Source: Defluviimonas aquaemixtae (lineage in GTDB: Bacteria > Pseudomonadota > Alphaproteobacteria > Rhodobacterales > Rhodobacteraceae). From it: DNA of 64,000 bases. Below, piece by piece: positions 42,369 through 51,902 of the stretch (position 1 is the stretch's first letter; each line of letters opens with the position of its first letter). The position numbers were made by a program, and so were the translations under genes. The stretch covers positions 124,001-188,000 of the forward strand of contig NZ_OMOQ01000003.1 of assembly GCF_900302475.1 (NCBI RefSeq), given 5' to 3'. Under the pieces are notes generated by a model that ran no database searches, had not been told where the DNA came from, and worked only from the letters and a program-made list of their open reading frames with translations.

Positions 42369-43022
42369 TCAGTAGTGGGTGCGCGCCGCGTGACGGTCTG
42401 GATAGTCGAGATGCGGCGTGGCGCCGAACTGGTTGATATGCAGCACCCCACCGTGAAACTCGAACCTGTGGACGGACGTGTTCATCACTTTGAGGAACAT
42501 CCTCGCCTTCATCACCGCTTCGAGCCCGAGTGCGAGTGCACAGAGCGTCGCGATTACGCCGGTCGAGGTGACGAGCACCGCGCCGGGCCCATCCTGGGCG
42601 GCATCCTCGAGCGCGCCCATCACGCGGGCACGGAAATCCTCGTAGCTTTCGTGGTCAGCCCCCGCGTTTCCCCTGCGCCACAAGTCGAGCACTTGCGGCA
42701 CATGCGCGGCAAAGGCTTCCGGTGTGTCCGGGAACGGCAGACCCTCTCTTTCCTGAAGGGTGTGCGACAGGCCGAAGTAGTCGAGTTCGTTCAGCCGCCG
42801 ATCGCTGTGATGGGGCCTGTCGTCCAAATTGAGGGCCGCAGCGGTTTCCTCCTGCCGCCGCAGCGTCCCAGAGACCACCCTGTCGAAGCCGCCCGTTTGC
42901 CGCAGATGCTCGCCCAGCCAGCGGGCCTGCTGATGGCCGAGCGGGGACAACCGGTCGTAGTCGATCTCGGTCCGCGCGCCGGAATTGGCCTGCCCGTGGC
43001 GGATCAGTGTTAGTTTGGTCAT
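42369..43022 (-). CDS. Histidine phosphatase superfamily (phosphoglycerate-mutase-like)
   Basis: The 217-residue protein starts MTKLTLIRHGQANSGAR, with the RHG catalytic motif at residues 8-10; it also contains the second catalytic arginine region (SGTLRRQEETAAAL) and a C-terminal histidine. The reaction is a phosphate-ester hydrolysis via phosphohistidine; the substrate is unknown. It follows the response regulator gene by 12 bp on the same strand. Confidence 0.86.
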   Translation of the reverse strand: MTKLTLIRHGQANSGARTEIDYDRLSPLGHQQARWLGEHLRQTGGFDRVVSGTLRRQEETAAALNLDDRPHHSDRRLNELDYFGLSHTLQEREGLPFPDTPEAFAAHVPQVLDLWRRGNAGADHESYEDFRARVMGALEDAAQDGPGAVLVTSTGVIATLCALALGLEAVMKARMFLKVMNTSVHRFEFHGGVLHINQFGATPHLDYPDRHAARTHY

Positions 43023-43034
43023 GCGCCCTATCTG

Positions 43035-43751
43035 TCAGTCCCAGCTAACGTCGCCAAGGAATATGTAGCCTGCGCCGTAGATCGTCTTGATGAGGCGCGG
43101 GTTCTTCGGGTCCTCGCCGAGTTTGGTTCTCAGCCGCGAGATGCGCACGTCCATCGCGCGGTCGAAGCTGTCGCCCGCCGCACCGCCGAGCGATTCCTGC
43201 ATCTGGGCACGCGAGATTAGCCGCTTGGGGCTTTCGAGAAACAGCCGGAGCACCTCGCCCTCGGCGTGGGAAAACGCGACCTCTTCGCCCGTTTCGTTGA
43301 CCAGCAGATAGCGGTCGAAATGCGCCGTCCAGCCCGCGAAACGAGCGGTCTGGGCGGCGCGGTCGGTCTCGGGGCGGCCTTTGCGCAGCCGGGCGCGGAT
43401 GCGGGCGACGACCTCGGCCGGATCGAAGGGCTTGATGATGTAGTCGTCCGCCCCCAGTTCCAGCCCCGTTACGCGGTCCTGCACCTGCGCGCGGCCAGAG
43501 ATGATAATGATCGCGGCGCCTGATTCCAGTGCCAGCCGGTGGACGAGCGCCAGCCCGTCACGGTCTGGCAGGCCCAGGTCGACGAGACACACATCCGGCG
43601 CGGTACGCTTCAGTGCGGCCTCGAATTCGGTCGCGCGCGCATAGCATGAGGTGCGGAACCCCGCTTCCTCAAGCGTGTCCGACAACATGCGACGGATCTC
43701 AGGCTCGTCGTCGAGGATGGCGACATGGGCGCGGCTATCGGAGTGGGTCAT
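43035..43751 (-). CDS. OmpR-family response regulator
   Basis: The 238-residue protein has a receiver domain with acidic pocket Asp14/Asp15, phosphoacceptor Asp58 (CLVDLGLPDRDG) and IIKPFD, plus a C-terminal winged helix (SFDRAMDVRISRLRTKLGED). Its start overlaps the kinase stop (ATGA), so the hybrid kinase is its likely partner. The pair is transcribed away from the ligase-Liv unit. Confidence 0.93.
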   Translation of the reverse strand: MTHSDSRAHVAILDDEPEIRRMLSDTLEEAGFRTSCYARATEFEAALKRTAPDVCLVDLGLPDRDGLALVHRLALESGAAIIIISGRAQVQDRVTGLELGADDYIIKPFDPAEVVARIRARLRKGRPETDRAAQTARFAGWTAHFDRYLLVNETGEEVAFSHAEGEVLRLFLESPKRLISRAQMQESLGGAAGDSFDRAMDVRISRLRTKLGEDPKNPRLIKTIYGAGYIFLGDVSWD

Positions 43752-45676
43752 GCCGCCTCCCTCAGCGCGAGAAAGGCGCCAAGTTCATCCGTCGTGAAGG
43801 GCTTGGTGAGGATCGGGGTCGAGCCGGCCATCGCGCGAAGCGCGTCGCCAGGCGGCAGCGACGTCATCAGGCAAAGCCGCGCCGGGTGCCGGGCGGCGGC
43901 CAGTTTGAGCAGGAACTCCACGCCGTTCTGCGCGCCCGGCAGGCCGATGTCGGACAGGATCAGGCCAAGGCCGGGAAGGTCGGCGAGCTCGCGCGCCTCC
44001 TCGATGCTTGCGGCCTCGATGACGCTGTGGCCGAGCGTGCGGAGCATCTCGCGCACGTCGGCGCGGATCTCGTCGCTGTCCTCGACGAGCAGGACGAGAA
44101 GCGGCTGCGCAGGCGCCTCTCCAACCGTCCGAAGCGGCAGGCGCAGCGTAACCGATGCGCCGCCTTCGGGCCGATTGGACAGTTTGACCGTGCCACCCAT
44201 CATCTTCACGTGGTCGTAGACCATGGTCAGGCCGAGGCCGGACCCTTCGCCCCCCTTCGTCGTGAAGAACGGATCGAGCCCGTGATCCAGCGCCTCGGGC
44301 GAAAAGCCTCCGCCGGTATCCGCGACGCTGAGCTCCAACCAGGTGTCGCGGACCGGCCGGACAGTGATCGTGATCCGCCCCGCGCGGCCGCCGATCGAGT
44401 CGCGCGCATTCAGCACGAGATTGAGGAGCGCATCGTGAAGCGACCCCGCATCGACGAGCACCGGAGCGTCGAATCCCGCCGTCAGGATGTCGAGCCCGAT
44501 TCCCTCGGGCAGCGAGGGCACCGCCATGATCCGCAACTCCTCGAGAAGCGCCGGCAGATCGGTCGGCGTCGGCCGCATTTCGCGCGAACCGGATATCGCG
44601 GCGATCCGGTCGAGAAGGTGGCCGCCGCGCCGCGCCGCGGCGAGCGTCGTGCGCGCCAGTTCGGCGGCGTCGGGCGGCAGATCGGCCATCCGCTTGAGCC
44701 GCCCCTGAAGCCCAAGGATGATCGTCAGGAGGTTCGCGAAGTCATGCGCGAGGCCCGAGGTGAGCTGCGCCGCCAGTTCACGCTTGGCGGTTTGCGTCAG
44801 GGCCGCGCGGGCCTGCGCCTCTTCAGTCACATCCATCGAAAGGATGTAGACGCCCTGCACCTCGTCCGCGCTGTCACGGCCCGGCGTGAGCGCGATGCGA
44901 ATCCGCCGGCCGGACGCGTCATGCGTGATTTCGAAGACATTCGCGCGGCCCTCGAGCGCGCGGGCCAGGCCGGGCTCGATCTTGGCGAAGGTCTCCGACC
45001 CGAGCGCCTCGGGCACCTTGCGGCCGACGATATCCGACAGGCTGCCGGGCATCACGGCGGACAGGCGGCGGTTGGAATAGGTGTAGACGAGGTCCATGCC
45101 GACATGGGCGATATGGGCGGGCATCATCTCGGTCACGAGGCGGGTCCGCGCCTCCATCTCGGTCAGTTCGCGCTTGGCCTCCTCTAGCGCTGCATTGGTG
45201 GCCGCAAGCTCCCGGTTAGCTTGCGCGAGCCGTTCGGCATGGGTCAGGAGTTCCTCCGACAATTCCTCCGATCGGCCGCGCAGCAGCGCCTCCTGCGCCT
45301 TGATGGCAGTGATGTCGGTGTAGACGGCCACCCAGCCGCCCTGCTGCAGAGGGGAGCCCTCGACCGAGATCGTCCGACCGTTCGGGCGCGTGCGCTCCAT
45401 ATAGTGCGGCTGGAAGGTGCGGGCCTGCTCGACGCGCACTCGCACCGCCTCGTCCGGGTCGGGGGCGCTGCCGTACTCACCGCGCTCGACAAGAAAGCGG
45501 ATCGTGTCTTCGAACGATGCGCCGGGCGTCACGAGCCATTCGGGCAGGTCGAACATCTCTTGAAAGCGCCGGTTGCAGACCGCGAGCTTCAGGTCGCGGT
45601 CGTAGATCGACAGCGCCTGCTGAATGAGGTTCAGCCCCGCCTGCGTCATCTTGGCGCGTGTGTTGTTCCGCTCCAT
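43748..45676 (-). CDS. PAS-domain hybrid histidine kinase
   Basis: Start at ATG 45676; 642 residues, no membrane helix, so cytoplasmic. Order: PAS (about 10-125), coiled coil (about 135-180), PAS (about 185-285), NtrB-like dimerisation/HisKA with phospho-His311 (SGLAHDFANLL), HATPase with ADTGGGFSPE and GSGLGL, and a C-terminal receiver with Asp576 (LILSDIGLPG). A soluble PAS hybrid suggests sensing an internal ligand or redox state. Divergent from the AMP-binding gene with about 200 bp between. Confidence 0.9.
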   Translation of the reverse strand: MERNNTRAKMTQAGLNLIQQALSIYDRDLKLAVCNRRFQEMFDLPEWLVTPGASFEDTIRFLVERGEYGSAPDPDEAVRVRVEQARTFQPHYMERTRPNGRTISVEGSPLQQGGWVAVYTDITAIKAQEALLRGRSEELSEELLTHAERLAQANRELAATNAALEEAKRELTEMEARTRLVTEMMPAHIAHVGMDLVYTYSNRRLSAVMPGSLSDIVGRKVPEALGSETFAKIEPGLARALEGRANVFEITHDASGRRIRIALTPGRDSADEVQGVYILSMDVTEEAQARAALTQTAKRELAAQLTSGLAHDFANLLTIILGLQGRLKRMADLPPDAAELARTTLAAARRGGHLLDRIAAISGSREMRPTPTDLPALLEELRIMAVPSLPEGIGLDILTAGFDAPVLVDAGSLHDALLNLVLNARDSIGGRAGRITITVRPVRDTWLELSVADTGGGFSPEALDHGLDPFFTTKGGEGSGLGLTMVYDHVKMMGGTVKLSNRPEGGASVTLRLPLRTVGEAPAQPLLVLLVEDSDEIRADVREMLRTLGHSVIEAASIEEARELADLPGLGLILSDIGLPGAQNGVEFLLKLAAARHPARLCLMTSLPPGDALRAMAGSTPILTKPFTTDELGAFLALREAA

Positions 45677-45883
45677 CGGCGCGGCTCCTGTTTCTTTTAT
45701 CGCTACACCTCCGATCACGAGCGGAAAAGGGGCAAGGGTTTCCTGTTACAATTCGAAAGGATTGCGAAAAAGTCAGGTAATCTTTGGTCGCCATGCCAGA
45801 CATCGGAACGCTGGAGGCGGCGGCGACACGGTCGTCGCGATCAGAAGAAGCGCCACAACAGCCGGCGCGGGGGAGGATAACCG

Positions 45884-47851
45884 GTGGCACCGACCGCGAC
45901 GACGGGGGAAATGCAGTCGATACCTGCGCTGCTTGAGCGCAACGCGGCGCGATGGGGTGCTCTGCCCGCCTATCGCGAGAAGGAATTCGGGATCTGGCAA
46001 AGCTGGACCTGGGCGGAGACCGCCGAAGAGATCCGCGCCATCGGGCTGGGGCTGCTCACTCTCGGAATCGAGCGCGGCGACCATGTCGCGATCATCGGTC
46101 GCAACCGGCCTGCGCTCTATTGGTCAATGGTGGCTGCGCAGATGTGCGGGGCGGTGCCAGTGCCGCTCTATCAAGACGCGGTTGCCGACGAGATGGCCTA
46201 TGTGCTCGAACACTGCGGCGCGCGCTTTGTCATCGCCGGCGATCAGGAGCAGGTCGACAAGGTTTTGGAGGTGGAGGACCGGGTCAAGGGCATTCACCAC
46301 ATTGCCTATCTCGACAAGCGGGGGATGCGGAAATACGACCACAGCCGGATGAACGCGCTCGACGATATCGCGGCCGAGGGGCGCGCGGCGGCGCAGCGCG
46401 TGGGGTCCGAGCTCGACCAGCGGATCGCCGAGCTGACCTGCGACCATACCTGCGTGATGCTCTATACGAGCGGAACCACCGGCAAGCCCAAGGGTGTGGT
46501 GCTTTCCAACCGCAACATCATCGAGACTTCGAAGAATTCGGCCGAATTCGACCATCTTAAGCGCGGCGACGAAGTGCTTGCCTATCTGCCCATGGCTTGG
46601 GTCGGCGACTTCATCTTCTCGATTGGGCAGGCATTCTGGACCGGCTTCACCGTGAACTGCCCCGAAAACGCTTCGACCATGATGACCGACCTGCGCGAAA
46701 TCGGGCCGACCTATTTCTTCGCCCCGCCCCGCGTCTTCGAGGGCCAGCTCACGACAGTCATGATCCGGATGGAGGATGCCGGGCGCTTCAAGAAGTGGCT
46801 GTTCGACCACTACATGGATGTTGCGCGCCGCGTTGGCCCCGCTATCCTCGACGGCAAGCCGGTCTCGGCGATGGACCGCTTCCGCTATTGGCTCGGTAAC
46901 CTGCTCGTCTACGGCCCGCTGAAGAACACGCTCGGCTTTTCGCGCATCCGCGTCGGGTACACGGCGGGCGAAGCGATTGGGCCCGAGATTTTCGATTTCT
47001 ACCGCTCGCTCGGGATAAACCTGAAGCAGCTTTACGGCCAGACCGAGGCGTCGGTCTTCATCACCCAGCAGCCCGATGGCGAGGTGCGGTCTGATACCGT
47101 CGGCGTTCCGTCACCGGGCGTCGAAGTGAAGATCGCCGACAATGGAGAGGTCTTCTACCGCTCGCCCGGCACTTTCGTGAATTACTACAAGAACCCCGAG
47201 TCGACTGCCTCGACCAAGGACGCGGAAGGCTGGGTCGCGACGGGCGACGCCGGGTTCTTCGACGAGACGAACGGGCATCTGAGGATCATCGACCGCGCCA
47301 AGGACGTGGGCAAGATGGCCGACGGCACGCTGTTCGCGCCGAAATACGTGGAGAACAAGCTTAAGTTTTACCCCAACATCCTCGAGGCCGTGGTCTTCGG
47401 TGCGGACCGGACCATGTGCACCGTGTTCATCAACATCGACCTGACAGCGGTCGGCAACTGGGCCGAGCGCAACAACATTGCCTACGCCTCGTACCAGGAG
47501 CTCAGCCAGCATCCGAAGGTGGGCGCGATGATCCAGGAGCACGTGGAAGAGGTGAACCGTTCGGTCGCGGCGGACCCGATGCTGTCGGGCTGCCAGATCC
47601 ACCGCTTCCTGATCCTGCACAAGGAACTCGATGCCGACGACGGGGAACTCACGCGCACCCGCAAGGTCCGCCGCAACATCATCGCCGAGAAGTTCGCCGA
47701 GCTGATCGACGCGCTCTATGGCGGCAAGGATGAGATCTATACCGAGACAGAGGTCACTTATGAGGACGGCCGCAAGGGCAAGATCGCGGCCACACTGACC
47801 ATCCGCGACGCAAAGGTCGAGCCGGTCCAGCAGAGGATGGCGGCTGAATGA
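45884..47851 (+). CDS. Long-chain-type acyl-CoA ligase (AMP-binding)
   Basis: Starts with GTG 45884, seven bases after GGGAGG. The 655-residue adenylate-forming enzyme has P-loop LYTSGTTGKPKG, LYGQTEAS and a GWVATGDAGFFDETNGHLRI C-terminal hinge. Large FACS/LACS-type, as found first in Liv-linked operons of Rhodobacteraceae. It overlaps livG by ATGA. It would activate the acid imported by the ABC system; the substrate is inferred to be a carboxylic acid. Confidence 0.9.
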   Translation: MAPTATTGEMQSIPALLERNAARWGALPAYREKEFGIWQSWTWAETAEEIRAIGLGLLTLGIERGDHVAIIGRNRPALYWSMVAAQMCGAVPVPLYQDAVADEMAYVLEHCGARFVIAGDQEQVDKVLEVEDRVKGIHHIAYLDKRGMRKYDHSRMNALDDIAAEGRAAAQRVGSELDQRIAELTCDHTCVMLYTSGTTGKPKGVVLSNRNIIETSKNSAEFDHLKRGDEVLAYLPMAWVGDFIFSIGQAFWTGFTVNCPENASTMMTDLREIGPTYFFAPPRVFEGQLTTVMIRMEDAGRFKKWLFDHYMDVARRVGPAILDGKPVSAMDRFRYWLGNLLVYGPLKNTLGFSRIRVGYTAGEAIGPEIFDFYRSLGINLKQLYGQTEASVFITQQPDGEVRSDTVGVPSPGVEVKIADNGEVFYRSPGTFVNYYKNPESTASTKDAEGWVATGDAGFFDETNGHLRIIDRAKDVGKMADGTLFAPKYVENKLKFYPNILEAVVFGADRTMCTVFINIDLTAVGNWAERNNIAYASYQELSQHPKVGAMIQEHVEEVNRSVAADPMLSGCQIHRFLILHKELDADDGELTRTRKVRRNIIAEKFAELIDALYGGKDEIYTETEVTYEDGRKGKIAATLTIRDAKVEPVQQRMAAE

Positions 47852-48666
47852 AGGACATGAGCGAAGGCTACACCACCGCCGATGGCCGCAGGATCGGCGG
47901 CGTGCTGATGGAGATGAAGAACATCACGCTGCGCTTCGGCGGAGTCGAGGCGATCAAGGACATCTCGTTCGACATCCGCGACGGCGAGATCCGCGCGATC
48001 ATCGGGCCGAACGGGGCGGGCAAGTCCTCGATGCTGAATGTCATCTCGGGCTTTTACGTGCCTCAGGAGGGCGAGGTCTGGTTCAAGGGCTACCGGCGCG
48101 GGCCGATGAAACCCTACAGGGTCGCCCGCCTCGGCATCGCCCGCACGTTCCAGAACATCGCGCTCTTCGACGGGATGAGCGTTCTCGACAACATCATGAC
48201 CGGGCGTCTCACACTGATGAAATCGGGTCTGCTCAGCCAGGCGATTTGGTGGGGCGCAGCCCAGAGGGAAGAGACCGAGCATCGTGAAAAAGTCGAGAAA
48301 ATCATCGACTTCCTCGAAATCCAGCCGATCCGCAAGACACCGGTTGGACGGCTCCCTTACGGGCTCAAAAAGCGCGTCGAACTGGCCCGCGCGCTCGCTG
48401 CGGAGCCGAAGCTCTTGCTTCTCGACGAACCCATGGCGGGCATGAATGTCGAGGAAAAGGAGGACATGTCGCGCTTCATCCTCGACGTGAACGACGAGTT
48501 CAGCACGACGATCGCGCTGATCGAGCATGACATGGGCGTCGTCATGGACCTCTCGGACCGGGTCGTGGTGATGGATTACGGCAAGAAGATCGGCGACGGC
48601 ACGCCCGACGAGGTTAGGAACAACCAAGAGGTCATCGACGCCTATCTGGGGGTCGCCCATGACTGA
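47848..48666 (+). CDS. livG: Liv-type ABC importer ATP-binding protein
   Basis: The 272-residue ATPase has Walker A GPNGAGKSS, the signature-helix region PYGLKKRVELARALAAEPKL and Walker B LLLLDEPMAG. A LivG-specific insertion and the C-terminal VIDAYLGVAHD are present. Partner of livF in energising the permease. Coupled to the acyl-CoA ligase by a four-base overlap. The signature LPYGLKKRVE replaces the usual LSGGQ, as is common in LivG proteins. Confidence 0.9.
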   Translation: MKDMSEGYTTADGRRIGGVLMEMKNITLRFGGVEAIKDISFDIRDGEIRAIIGPNGAGKSSMLNVISGFYVPQEGEVWFKGYRRGPMKPYRVARLGIARTFQNIALFDGMSVLDNIMTGRLTLMKSGLLSQAIWWGAAQREETEHREKVEKIIDFLEIQPIRKTPVGRLPYGLKKRVELARALAAEPKLLLLDEPMAGMNVEEKEDMSRFILDVNDEFSTTIALIEHDMGVVMDLSDRVVVMDYGKKIGDGTPDEVRNNQEVIDAYLGVAHD

Positions 48667-48668
48667 CC

Positions 48669-48716
48669 GCATCCGTCCCGCATCCGTCGGGCATCCGTCC
48701 CGACAGCGTCCCGACA
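48669..48716. repeat. Short tandem repeats before livH
   Basis: Three near-copies of GCATCCGTCC (48669, 48680, 48691) followed by two copies of CGTCCCGACA (48696, 48707) fill most of the 80-bp gap between livG and livH. Other gene junctions in this operon are tightly coupled, so this spacer is unusual. Confidence 0.5.
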
Positions 48717-48746
48717 CCCGCCCCGCCCGGACCATGGAGGCCCGCG

Positions 48747-49733
48747 ATGCCTGATCAGATGCTTTTCGCGATGGAGGTCACGCTGAACGGCCTCATGGCC
48801 GGGGTGATGTATTCGCTCGTCGCCTTGGGCTTCGTCCTGATCTTCAAGGCCTCCGGCATCTTCAACTATGCCCAAGGGGTGCTCGCGCTCTTCGCCGCCC
48901 TCACGCTCGTCGGGCTGCAGGAAGGCCAGGTGCCCTTCGCCCATCTCATCAATGCGGTTTTCGGCACCAACCTGCATCACTTCGGCTGGCATCTGCCGGC
49001 CATCGTCGCGATCGCTTTGACCGCGGGCGTGATGATCGTACTCGCGATCATAATCGAGAAGTTCGTCCTCAAGCACCTCGTCAACCAGGAACCGATCATC
49101 CTCTTCATGGCGACGATCGGGCTAGCCTATTTCCTCGAAGGGCTCGGCGACATCATGTGGGGCGCCGACATCAAGACGCTCAACGTCGGCCTGCCGCAAG
49201 GGATCAACGAGACGATCGATGCCGTGACCTACGAGGCGCTCGGCTACGGCTTCTTTATCGACAATCTCGACATCGTGGCGACGGTGGTCGCCGCACTCCT
49301 TGTCCTGTCGCTCACGCTCTTCTCGCAGTTTACAAAGTATGGACGTGCGCTGCGCGCGGTGGCCGACGATCACCAGGCGGCATTGTCGGTCGGCATCTCG
49401 CTCCGGTTCATCTGGGTCATGGTCTGGTCGATCGCCGGGATCGTGGCGCTCGTCGCAGGTATCATGTGGGGCGCGAAATCGGGCGTGCAGTTCTCGCTGT
49501 CGCTGATCGCGCTCAAGGCGTTGCCGGTCCTCATGCTCGGCGGCTTCACCTCGATCCCCGGCGCGATCGTCGGCGGGCTGATCATCGGTGTGGGCGAGAA
49601 GCTTTTCGAGTTCACAATCGGCCCGATGATCGGCGGCGCGACCGAAAACTGGTTCGCCTATGTCCTCGCGCTTCTCTTCCTCGTCTTCCGGCCGCAGGGC
49701 CTGTTCGGCGAGAAGATCATCGAGAGGGTGTGA
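48747..49733 (+). CDS. livH: Liv-type ABC importer permease LivH
   Basis: The 328-residue permease with about eight membrane helices has the LivH pattern: LNGLMAGVMYSLVALGFVLI, FKASGIFNYAQGVLALFAAL, and GRALRAVADDHQAALSVGIS in the cytoplasmic loop. Forms the channel with LivM. The stop is immediately followed by a small membrane gene (GTG 49735, one-base gap). Confidence 0.92.
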   Translation: MPDQMLFAMEVTLNGLMAGVMYSLVALGFVLIFKASGIFNYAQGVLALFAALTLVGLQEGQVPFAHLINAVFGTNLHHFGWHLPAIVAIALTAGVMIVLAIIIEKFVLKHLVNQEPIILFMATIGLAYFLEGLGDIMWGADIKTLNVGLPQGINETIDAVTYEALGYGFFIDNLDIVATVVAALLVLSLTLFSQFTKYGRALRAVADDHQAALSVGISLRFIWVMVWSIAGIVALVAGIMWGAKSGVQFSLSLIALKALPVLMLGGFTSIPGAIVGGLIIGVGEKLFEFTIGPMIGGATENWFAYVLALLFLVFRPQGLFGEKIIERV

Positions 49734-49734
49734 C

Positions 49735-49986
49735 GTGGCCAAGCTGATCGCCATCCTGAACGTCATCGCCTGGTCGGGCTTCTGGGCCTTCGGCTATCTC
49801 GCGCTGACGAGCGGGGCGGGCGGCGGCCATCACGTGACCGTCGCGTTTGTTCTTGCCGCGCTAGGCGCGGCCATCGGGATTGTCGCGTGGCTCTGGCTGG
49901 TCCGGCATTCCGAGGCCACGGGCTATGCCAAGCGCGCGAACCAGGTGCCGCGCGAGCACCACCGCGACTACGGGGGCGAGACATGA
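49735..49986 (+). CDS. Small two-helix membrane protein within the Liv operon
   Basis: GTG start one base after livH; 83 residues. Two membrane helices (about residues 3-23 and 32-55) and a charged tail ending REHHRDYGGET. Such small genes often sit between livH and livM in Rhodobacteraceae; role unknown, perhaps permease assembly. Its stop overlaps the VOC gene start (ATGA). Confidence 0.75.
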   Translation: MAKLIAILNVIAWSGFWAFGYLALTSGAGGGHHVTVAFVLAALGAAIGIVAWLWLVRHSEATGYAKRANQVPREHHRDYGGET

Positions 49987-50357
49987 GCCACAAGTCCCGC
50001 ATCGGCGTCGTCTGCATTGACTGCAAGACGGAAGACCTGACGGAAGCCGCCGCCTACTGGTCGGGAATGCTTGGCATGAAGGGCGAGGTCGACGAGCGCG
50101 GCAAGTACGCGGCCTTCGACGGCCACAAGGGCTATCCGCGCGTGCTGTTGCAGGCGGTCGATCACGAGCCGCGCGTGCATCTCGATATCGAGACGGATGA
50201 CATGGAGGCCGAATGCGCGCGGCTGAAGGCGTTGGGCGCGACGGAAGTGGCGCGGATCCGGACCTGGATCGTGATGGAGGCGCCGACCGGGCACCGGTTC
50301 TGCCTGGTCCGGCCGCAGGGCGACGACTTCCCGGGCGATGCGAGGGAGTTCGGGTGA
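49983..50357 (+). CDS. VOC superfamily protein within the Liv operon
   Basis: The 124-residue protein has one VOC half-module pair: DLTEAAAYWSGMLGMKGEV, then VHLDIETDDMEAECARLKAL and GHRFCLVRPQGDDFPGDARE. It is translationally coupled to both neighbours. VOC members are lyases, isomerases or binding proteins; an accessory metabolic role for the imported substrate is plausible but unproven. Confidence 0.8.
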   Translation: MSHKSRIGVVCIDCKTEDLTEAAAYWSGMLGMKGEVDERGKYAAFDGHKGYPRVLLQAVDHEPRVHLDIETDDMEAECARLKALGATEVARIRTWIVMEAPTGHRFCLVRPQGDDFPGDAREFG

Positions 50358-50752
50358 TGAGCGGTCAGGTCGGAAGCGATGCGTTCAGGCAGATATTCGA
50401 CGGGCGCGACTCTGGTGTTGTCGCGGTAGGCGCCGCGCTCGACCGGCGCGTTCTGGCGGCGCATCCGCAAAGCACCATTGTCGCCTATCCGGGCTACGAC
50501 GCGGTCAGCTACGGGTTCGGCGCCAGGAAGAACAGCGATGCCTATCTGTACCTGATGCCGCAAAAGGGCCGCTGCAACCTCGGTTTCTACCGGGGAAGCG
50601 CGCTCGCGGACCCGGAGGGCTTGCTGGAGGGGAGCGGCAAGGATTTGCGGCATGCGAAGGTCCGCGACATAGCGACCGCCAACGGCGCGGCGGTGGGCGA
50701 CCTGATCCATGCGGCGATAGATGAGCGCAGAGAAGCGCTGGGAGGGAACTGA
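50357..50752 (+). CDS. DUF1801 (YdhG-like) protein within the Liv operon
   Basis: Start ATG 50357 overlaps the VOC stop (TGATG), and its stop overlaps livM in the same way. The 131-residue protein has the DUF1801 pattern YPGYDAVSYGFGARK followed by AYLYLMPQKGRCNLGFYRG. Function unknown; the fold is YjbR/iron-chaperone-like. Its position inside an importer operon is unusual. Confidence 0.8.
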   Translation: MSGQVGSDAFRQIFDGRDSGVVAVGAALDRRVLAAHPQSTIVAYPGYDAVSYGFGARKNSDAYLYLMPQKGRCNLGFYRGSALADPEGLLEGSGKDLRHAKVRDIATANGAAVGDLIHAAIDERREALGGN

Positions 50753-51828
50753 TGTTCTACCGCGAGGCAGGCGACTTCAAGACGAGCTATGTCGAGGACA
50801 GCCAGACCTTCCCGATCAAGTTCGACCGGTGGCGCTACTACGCGATCCTTGCCGTCGCATTCGGGGTCGTGCCGTTCCTGATCAACGACTACTGGGCCAA
50901 CGCGGTCTTCGTGCCGTTCCTGATCTACGCGATCGCGGCCTTGGGGCTAAACATCCTCACCGGATATTGCGGGCAGGTGTCGCTCGGCACTGGGGGATTC
51001 ATGGCCGTGGGGGCCTATGCCTGCTACAAGCTGATGACGGCCTTTCCCGAGGTCTCGATCATGATCCACGTCCTCTTGGCGGGCGGGATCACGGCGGGGG
51101 TCGGGCTTCTCTTCGGGCTGCCGTCCTTGAGGATCAAGGGCTTCTACCTCGCAGTCGCGACGCTCGCCGCGCAGTTCTTCCTTGTCTGGCTCTTCAACAA
51201 GGTGCCGTGGTTCTACAACTACTCCGCCTCGGGCCAGATCTCGGCGCCCGAACGCACGATCCTCGGCCAGGCGGTGACGGGGGCGAACACGACGGCGGCG
51301 GCGAAGTATCTCTTCTGCCTCGTCATCCTCGTCGGGCTCGCCTGGCTGGCGCGGAACCTCACGCGCGGGACCATCGGCCGCAAGTGGATGGCGATCCGCG
51401 ACATGGACATCGCGGCCGAGATCATCGGGGTGAACCCGCTGACGACGAAGCTCTCGGCCTTCGCGATCTCGTCCTTCTATATCGGCGTCGCGGGGGCCTT
51501 GTTCTTCTCGGTCTATCTCGGCGCTGTCGAGGTGACGGAGGCGTTCGGCATCCAGAAGTCGTTCCTCGTTCTCTTCATGATCATCATCGGGGGGCTTGGC
51601 TCGATCTTCGGGAGCTTCGCGGGGGCGGCCTTTCTGGTCCTCTTGCCGGTGTTTCTGAAGAACGTCCTCGTCGGCCAGCTCGGCTGGGCGACCGATCTTG
51701 CGGCGCATATCGAGCTTATCATCGTCGGCGGCCTGATCGTCGGCTTCCTGATCGCCGAGCCGCACGGGCTGAACCAGCTCTGGCGGCTCGCGAAGGAAAA
51801 ACTCCGGCTCTGGCCCTTCCCGCATTGA
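50752..51828 (+). CDS. livM: Liv-type ABC importer permease LivM
   Basis: The 358-residue permease with about ten membrane helices has ALGLNILTGYCGQVSLGTGG and GRKWMAIRDMDIAAEIIGVN, the LivM cytoplasmic EAA-like loop. Pairs with LivH. A 74-bp gap to the binding-protein gene carries that gene's ribosome site. Confidence 0.92.
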   Translation: MFYREAGDFKTSYVEDSQTFPIKFDRWRYYAILAVAFGVVPFLINDYWANAVFVPFLIYAIAALGLNILTGYCGQVSLGTGGFMAVGAYACYKLMTAFPEVSIMIHVLLAGGITAGVGLLFGLPSLRIKGFYLAVATLAAQFFLVWLFNKVPWFYNYSASGQISAPERTILGQAVTGANTTAAAKYLFCLVILVGLAWLARNLTRGTIGRKWMAIRDMDIAAEIIGVNPLTTKLSAFAISSFYIGVAGALFFSVYLGAVEVTEAFGIQKSFLVLFMIIIGGLGSIFGSFAGAAFLVLLPVFLKNVLVGQLGWATDLAAHIELIIVGGLIVGFLIAEPHGLNQLWRLAKEKLRLWPFPH

Positions 51829-51902
51829 GGGGCCGCCCAACAGTCAAGACCGGCATGAGGCCGGCGATCTCAGAACGCGTAACCCTTGGGAGGAGACCCA
51901 GA

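Noticed and set aside
50721..51902. In-frame open extension of nearly 400 codons upstream of the substrate-binding protein
   Set aside because: It overlaps livM in another frame; the signal peptide and GGGAGGAG site fix the start at 51903.
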